The position numbers and the translations under genes were made by a program. Shown in pieces: positions 4,519 through 5,537 of a stretch of DNA of 5,537 bases. This DNA is from JAVBOV01 sp031550205. Lineage in GTDB: Bacteria > Pseudomonadota > Alphaproteobacteria > RF32 > CAG-239. The notes beneath the pieces were generated by a model. It had not been told where the DNA came from. It did not search any database and was given only the letters and a program-made list of their open reading frames with translations. The stretch is taken from NCBI GenBank assembly GCA_031550205.1, contig JAVBOV010000002.1, positions 1 through 5,537 on the forward strand, written 5' to 3'. Each line of letters opens with the position of its first letter. Position 1 is the stretch's first letter.

Positions 4519-5537
4519 TATTTCAGATACCTTTTAATCTGTTCAATGATACCGTCCAAAACGGCAGATTCTTTTTCCGTCCAGGCATAAGCGTTTTCTC
4601 TTTTTTGGTTTAAGAGTTTTTCATTGCCAAGAAGTTTTTCAACCATTTCCACCACTGCTTTGCCGTCTTTAACGCTGATTACGGCATCAGCTGCAGCTGC
4701 TCTGTCCATGGCATCGCCGAAATTGTGCATATAAGGGCCGCAGATGGCGATGCATTTTTGTTTGGCCGGCTCAATGAAGTTGTGGCCGCCAAAGTCGATG
4801 ATTGAGCCGCCGATAAAGCACATGGGGGCAATGGAATACCATATGCCCATTTCGCCGATGGTGTCGGCAATGTAGACGTTGGTGTCTTTGGAGATTTTTT
4901 CTTTTTTAGAGCGCAGGGCACATTTGACTTTGCATTCTTTTTCCAGAACTTTTTTAATATCTTCGCCGCGGTGAGGATGGCGCGGAGCAATGATGGTTAA
5001 TAAATCCGGATGTTTTTTTAACAGGCCTTCCATATGGCGGAAAATGCGCATTTCCTCATCATTATGGGTGGAACTGATGAGCCATGTCGGGCGTGAGCCG
5101 ATTTGTTTTAAAATATTGTCTTTTTCGGTTTGGTTAATGGGCAGCGGCATGGAAGCATATTTTAAGTTGCCGAGACATTTGATGTTTCTGGCGCCCATTT
5201 TTTCCAGCCTTTCGCGGTCGATTTCAGCCTGAGCCAAACATAAATCAAAAGGTTCTAAAACCCGTTTGGATAAGAATTTGAACCACTTCCATTTGCGAAA
5301 AGCGCGGTGAGAAATGCGCCCGTTAATCAGAACCAGAGGAATTTTTGCTTCTTTAATGGAAAAGATCATGGCCGGCCAGAGTTCGGTTTCAAACCAAAGA
5401 GCAATGTCGGGTTTCCAGTGCTTGACAAAGCGTTTGGTGAAAACAGGGTTATCTATGGGAAAATATTGGTGAAAAGCCCTATCCGGCAGGCGCTTGGACA
5501 TTAACTCGGCAGAAGTGACGGTGCCGGTGGTTACCAT
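4518..5537 (-). CDS. waaA: 3-deoxy-D-manno-octulosonic acid (Kdo) transferase WaaA, 5' part outside window
   Basis: This is an inner-membrane GT-B glycosyltransferase that moves Kdo from CMP-Kdo onto lipid IVA, the product of LpxK encoded next to it. The window shows 339 residues of a family usually about 420-430 long. The Met at the window edge lies inside the conserved VTTGTVTSAELM block and is not the true start. Roughly 80-90 N-terminal residues are missing, including the membrane anchor and the expected catalytic Glu. Visible motifs (window numbering) are HQYFPID (23-29), FETELWP (49-55), NGRIS (72-76), GNLKYA (123-128), APRHPHR (184-190) and the C-terminal GGSIIDFGGHNFIEPA (243-258), which typifies Kdo transferases. 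Only one sugar-transferase domain is visible, and the number of Kdo units added cannot be told. The stop overlaps the lpxK start by one base. Confidence 0.96.
   Translation of the reverse strand: MVTTGTVTSAELMSKRLPDRAFHQYFPIDNPVFTKRFVKHWKPDIALWFETELWPAMIFSIKEAKIPLVLINGRISHRAFRKWKWFKFLSKRVLEPFDLCLAQAEIDRERLEKMGARNIKCLGNLKYASMPLPINQTEKDNILKQIGSRPTWLISSTHNDEEMRIFRHMEGLLKKHPDLLTIIAPRHPHRGEDIKKVLEKECKVKCALRSKKEKISKDTNVYIADTIGEMGIWYSIAPMCFIGGSIIDFGGHNFIEPAKQKCIAICGPYMHNFGDAMDRAAAADAVISVKDGKAVVEMVEKLLGNEKLLNQKRENAYAWTEKESAVLDGIIEQIKRYLK

Noticed and set aside
4679..4990. 103-residue minus-strand ORF within waaA
   Set aside because: It is in another frame of the same strand as waaA, whose motifs (APRHPHR, GGHNFIEPA) cover this region.
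3941..5504. Plus-strand ORFs opposite lpxK and waaA
   Set aside because: All lie fully opposite well-conserved genes and lack ribosome sites and family features.

Overview
The window looks like a chromosomal segment of a Gram-negative bacterium, most likely an AT-leaning alphaproteobacterium. The ClpP and ClpX proteins are of alphaproteobacterial type (for example the ClpP active-site context GQACSMGSLLLA). Two lipid A/Kdo genes show that it makes lipopolysaccharide. Several short stem-loop repeats in the gaps are of the kind found many times in some uncultured or host-associated proteobacterial genomes. The taxon below class level is inference.

Layout, left to right. Positions 3-233 hold the C-terminal end of an unrecognised membrane protein, closed by an intrinsic terminator (242-268). 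Positions 340-1125 hold an unrecognised 261-residue protein that I read as three small beta-barrel-like units, the last resembling a cold-shock domain. It ends in a terminator identical over 27 bases to the one in front of it. The 291-base gap 1126-1416 is crowded: a terminator, a stem-loop repeat, a 24-base palindrome, a likely clpP promoter, a seven-codon mini-ORF and a second stem-loop repeat. clpP (1417-2019) and clpX (2143-3393) follow on the same strand, separated by a 105-base imperfect palindrome that fills most of the space between them. A strong two-way hairpin terminator (3403-3434) closes clpX. After it come three copies of a heptamer and a third stem-loop repeat. The right-hand part is on the minus strand: waaA (runs off the window end, 5' part missing) followed by lpxK with a one-base stop/start overlap. 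No stretch over 300 bases lacks a gene.

How the genes work together. ClpX unfolds tagged or damaged proteins and feeds them to the ClpP peptidase. LpxK makes lipid IVA by 4'-phosphorylation and WaaA adds Kdo to it, so these two carry out consecutive steps of inner-core LPS synthesis. These four genes are ordinary housekeeping genes. The unusual content is in the spacers (a long palindrome, a duplicated clpP start around a repeat, paired identical terminators) and in the unrecognised 340-1125 protein. I found no CRISPR array, tRNA, rRNA, transposase or defence system.
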